A stretch of 64,000 bases of DNA from Arctopsyche grandis. Lineage: Eukaryota > Arthropoda > Insecta > Trichoptera > Hydropsychidae. Below, in pieces: positions 60,215 to 64,000 of this stretch; position 1 is the first letter of the stretch, and the number at the start of each line of letters is the position of its first letter. The stretch lies in NCBI RefSeq assembly GCF_051622035.1, contig NC_135364.1, positions 16,987,001 to 17,051,000 on the forward strand, written 5' to 3'. The notes beneath the pieces are model-generated. The model searched no databases. It was given only the letters and a program-made list of their open reading frames with translations, and was not told where the DNA came from. The translations under genes were made by a program, and so were the position numbers.

Positions 60215-60920
60215 TAGATTATTGAAAAAAATAATGCGTCGGAAACAATCGTCAAAGCTTATTTAGTGTATATATGTAGGTATCTCTTTCGCACGCACGC
60301 ATGTAAAAGCAAGACAGAAAGAGAGAGCGCGAGTCCACAACTGCTTCTTAAAAATTTATATAAAGTATTAAAAAAATTACGCGCGTTCGGCGAAGCAAGT
60401 ATGTAAAAAAATATATTATATTTATTTTTTTATAAAGTAATTACAAATGTTAGCATTTTTCGCTTGGACATTGAAAAACCTCGTAGCAGCCAAAGGATTA
60501 AATAAAAATAAATGTGTTCGATCCGTAAGCGGTCGAATTTTTTTTCAAATACCTTTTAAATATATTTAATTTAATATTTATATTTAATTGTTTAATATGA
60601 AAACAAAAATGGTAAAAACTACCTACCTACCTACATGTGAACAATATAAAACACCAATAGAAAAGTAATTAATTAAATACATTTTCAATAGATGGCGCTA
60701 ATTGCTAATTGCGCCGTCTATTTGCCTAGAGGAAACATTGGTAGCAAACAGTATATATAGAAGTTTTTTCTTTTGTTATTATATTCGTATACGTTTTGTT
60801 GGCAGTGGTTTAGCTTTGACGTACTTCTGTATGTTGAATCGAAACAACTATTACAGTATGGCGAGCGTTATCTCAGATACACAGACAGACACACAGAACA
60901 GCGATATTATATACATGTAT

Positions 60921-62782
<1,862 letters not shown>

Positions 62783-62984
62783 GTAGTGGTTTTACCCGGC
62801 TTCGCTCGGTATTTGTAATATAAACCGCTGAAACATGGCTAATTAAATAGTAAACATTTTATTAAATTTATTTGAATAGTTTTATTTTATTTCAATATAT
62901 TTGAATATTTATTTTTTTTTTATTAAATTTACAAAACTTACATACATACATACAAAGTCTCTTTCGAAATTATATATTAGATTA
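62783..62984 (-). mobile_element. Helitron-like element without the MITE insertion
   Basis: GTAGTGGTTTTACCCGGCTT at the left, then AAACATGGCTAATTAAATAG and TTTCGAAATTATATATTAGA, collinear with 36635-37416 but lacking the 576 bp MITE. The terminal CTAG is changed to GTAG. Confidence 0.65.
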
Positions 62985-63082
62985 ATAATGACGTAGATGT
63001 TCAAATAATTATATTTCAAAAAATAAATATTTTAAGTATAAAGTGTGTATAATATTTTTTGCCTACACAAAATCATACTACA

Positions 63083-63295
63083 CTAGTTGTTTTACCCGGC
63101 TTCGCTCAGTATTTGTATTATAAACAGCTTAAACATGGCGAATATTCATTTGTTTTTTTATTGAATTTATTTGAATCGAAAAAAAAATAATATCGAATCG
63201 TTGTCATAGAAACATCGATTTGTTTTTCGATTACCAACAAACCTTACATATGCACATACAAAGTTTATTTCGAAATTATATGTATACTAGATACA
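63083..63295 (-). mobile_element. Helitron-like element, diverged copy
   Basis: CTAGTTGTTTTACCCGGCTT, AAACATGGCGAATATTCATT and TTTCGAAATTATATGTATAC follow the order of the 62783 copy, with more substitutions. Confidence 0.55.
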
Positions 63296-64000
63296 TAATA
63301 TGTATGTATATATTTCGCTCGTCATTGATGAAAAATGTTTTCATAAATTTTTAAACATGTTCAAAGCGAATTCCGAAATTCGGATAAACAAGCTTACTTT
63401 TATTTTTCTGCAAAAAAAATTTCCTCTTGTCAACAATGTATTCATGTGTCTGATAAAGACGCATAAAGATATTGAAAAAATGCTAAAGAGACACTCCTTT
63501 TCTGCTCTTTTCACCAGGTCATAGTGTGTTGTAGAATTGCTATCTGGTTGAACTCAAATATAAATTATTATGCTATAATTCGTTGCAAGCGCAAAGCTGT
63601 AATCAATAATGGCACCAACACGCTTACAAATTTGCACGATCGAATGCATATCTTCACACCAAACGTTATCTTAGTAGGTACATTTTCAGAATTATTTGAG
63701 TCTCTTATTAGACTTGTTTTATATGAAAGACTTTTTGTTGAATAAACAGGGTTCACACCACGCAATAGTATCGTTGTCAACTTTGATCGTATTCGAATAA
63801 TATATCTAAATATTAAAACAAAAAAGTGTCGATTCAACAAGTATATTTATTCGACTTGGGCTTAGGCCTAGTAGGTACGCACTGGTCGTTTTGAAAACAT
63901 GCGCTTTACAGGCGTTTGAATGTTTAGAATACATATCTAGAAAATCTAGTAAGTAACTTCTACAATTCTACAAACTGCGTACGATTTCTCCTCGATTAAG
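63296..64000. other. Right edge, nothing recognised
   Basis: Several 70-90 codon frames exist but none shows a known motif. The last 150 bases become less AT-rich. Confidence 0.4.

Larger units (their letters stand above)
59372..60501 (-). mobile_element. piggyBac-family internal-deletion derivative carrying a solo LTR
   Basis: TTAA lies at both ends (59372-59375, 60498-60501), with inverted repeats CCCTTTGACTGCTAC and, from the right, TCCTTTGGCTGCTAC. The minus-strand frame at 59765-59562 is the kind of acidic N-terminus found on piggyBac transposases. The rest of the gene is absent. A solo LTR at 60055-60214 is inserted inside it. Confidence 0.8.
59318..60920 (-). mobile_element. Helitron-like element interrupted by a piggyBac derivative
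   Basis: Begins AACTAGTGTTGTACTTGATG and, beyond the insertion at 59372-60501, continues with TGTGTTCGATCCGTAAGCGG, ACCTACCTACCTACATG, AATAGATGGCGCTAA and TTGGCAGTGGTTTAGCT. All are collinear with 17303-17771. Comparison with that copy shows where the piggyBac derivative inserted. Confidence 0.65.

Overview
The window is an AT-rich arthropod nuclear genome segment, most likely from an insect. It holds nine spliced protein-coding genes with GT-AG introns (one GC-AG exception), separated and interrupted by many transposon remnants. I cannot name the order or species. The insect inference rests on a SmydA-type lysine methyltransferase, compact introns and the mix of piggyBac, hAT, Helitron-like and tRNA-SINE elements. 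Every gene model below was joined by hand from splice consensus, reading-frame continuity and remembered family sequence. Exon phases sum correctly for all nine.

Layout. 1-7.1 kb: a nested transposon cluster (foldback MITE containing a hAT-like element containing a damaged piggyBac copy and a second small hAT-like element), then a Helitron-like 3' end and a long foldback. 7.8-9.8 kb (+): eEF1B beta. 10.6-12.1 kb (-): erlin. 13.8-19.8 kb (-): LIN54/Mip120, 19 exons. 22.0-26.1 kb (+): COP9 signalosome subunit 4, with a pogo/Tigger relic in an intron. 27.1-28.4 kb (-): VDAC/porin, with a GC-rich probable promoter near 29.4-29.9 kb. 30.0-31.1 kb: a truncated LINE whose tail carries a solo LTR. 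33.8-38.2 kb (+): SET/MYND methyltransferase with a hAT relic in one intron and a Helitron-like plus piggyBac-MITE composite in another. 38.3-40.5 kb (-): ZCCHC9-like zinc-knuckle protein. 42.2-54.1 kb (+): TOR kinase, complete (about 2425 aa), with a large first intron full of repeats. 56.1-58.6 kb (-): cytidine deaminase. 59.3-64 kb: repeats only, including a Helitron-like element broken by a piggyBac derivative that itself carries a solo LTR, and a (TA)58 tract.

The genes are housekeeping functions and do not form an operon or one pathway. Only loose links exist: TOR signalling controls translation of mRNAs such as eEF1B's, and LIN54 acts in the DREAM complex. The most unusual feature is an approximately 1.1 kb inverted duplication. 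A piece of the SET/MYND gene, including one complete exon that reads as identical, sits antisense in TOR intron 1 about 6 kb away. It therefore forms a large inverted-repeat pair around the ZCCHC9-like gene and TOR exon 1.
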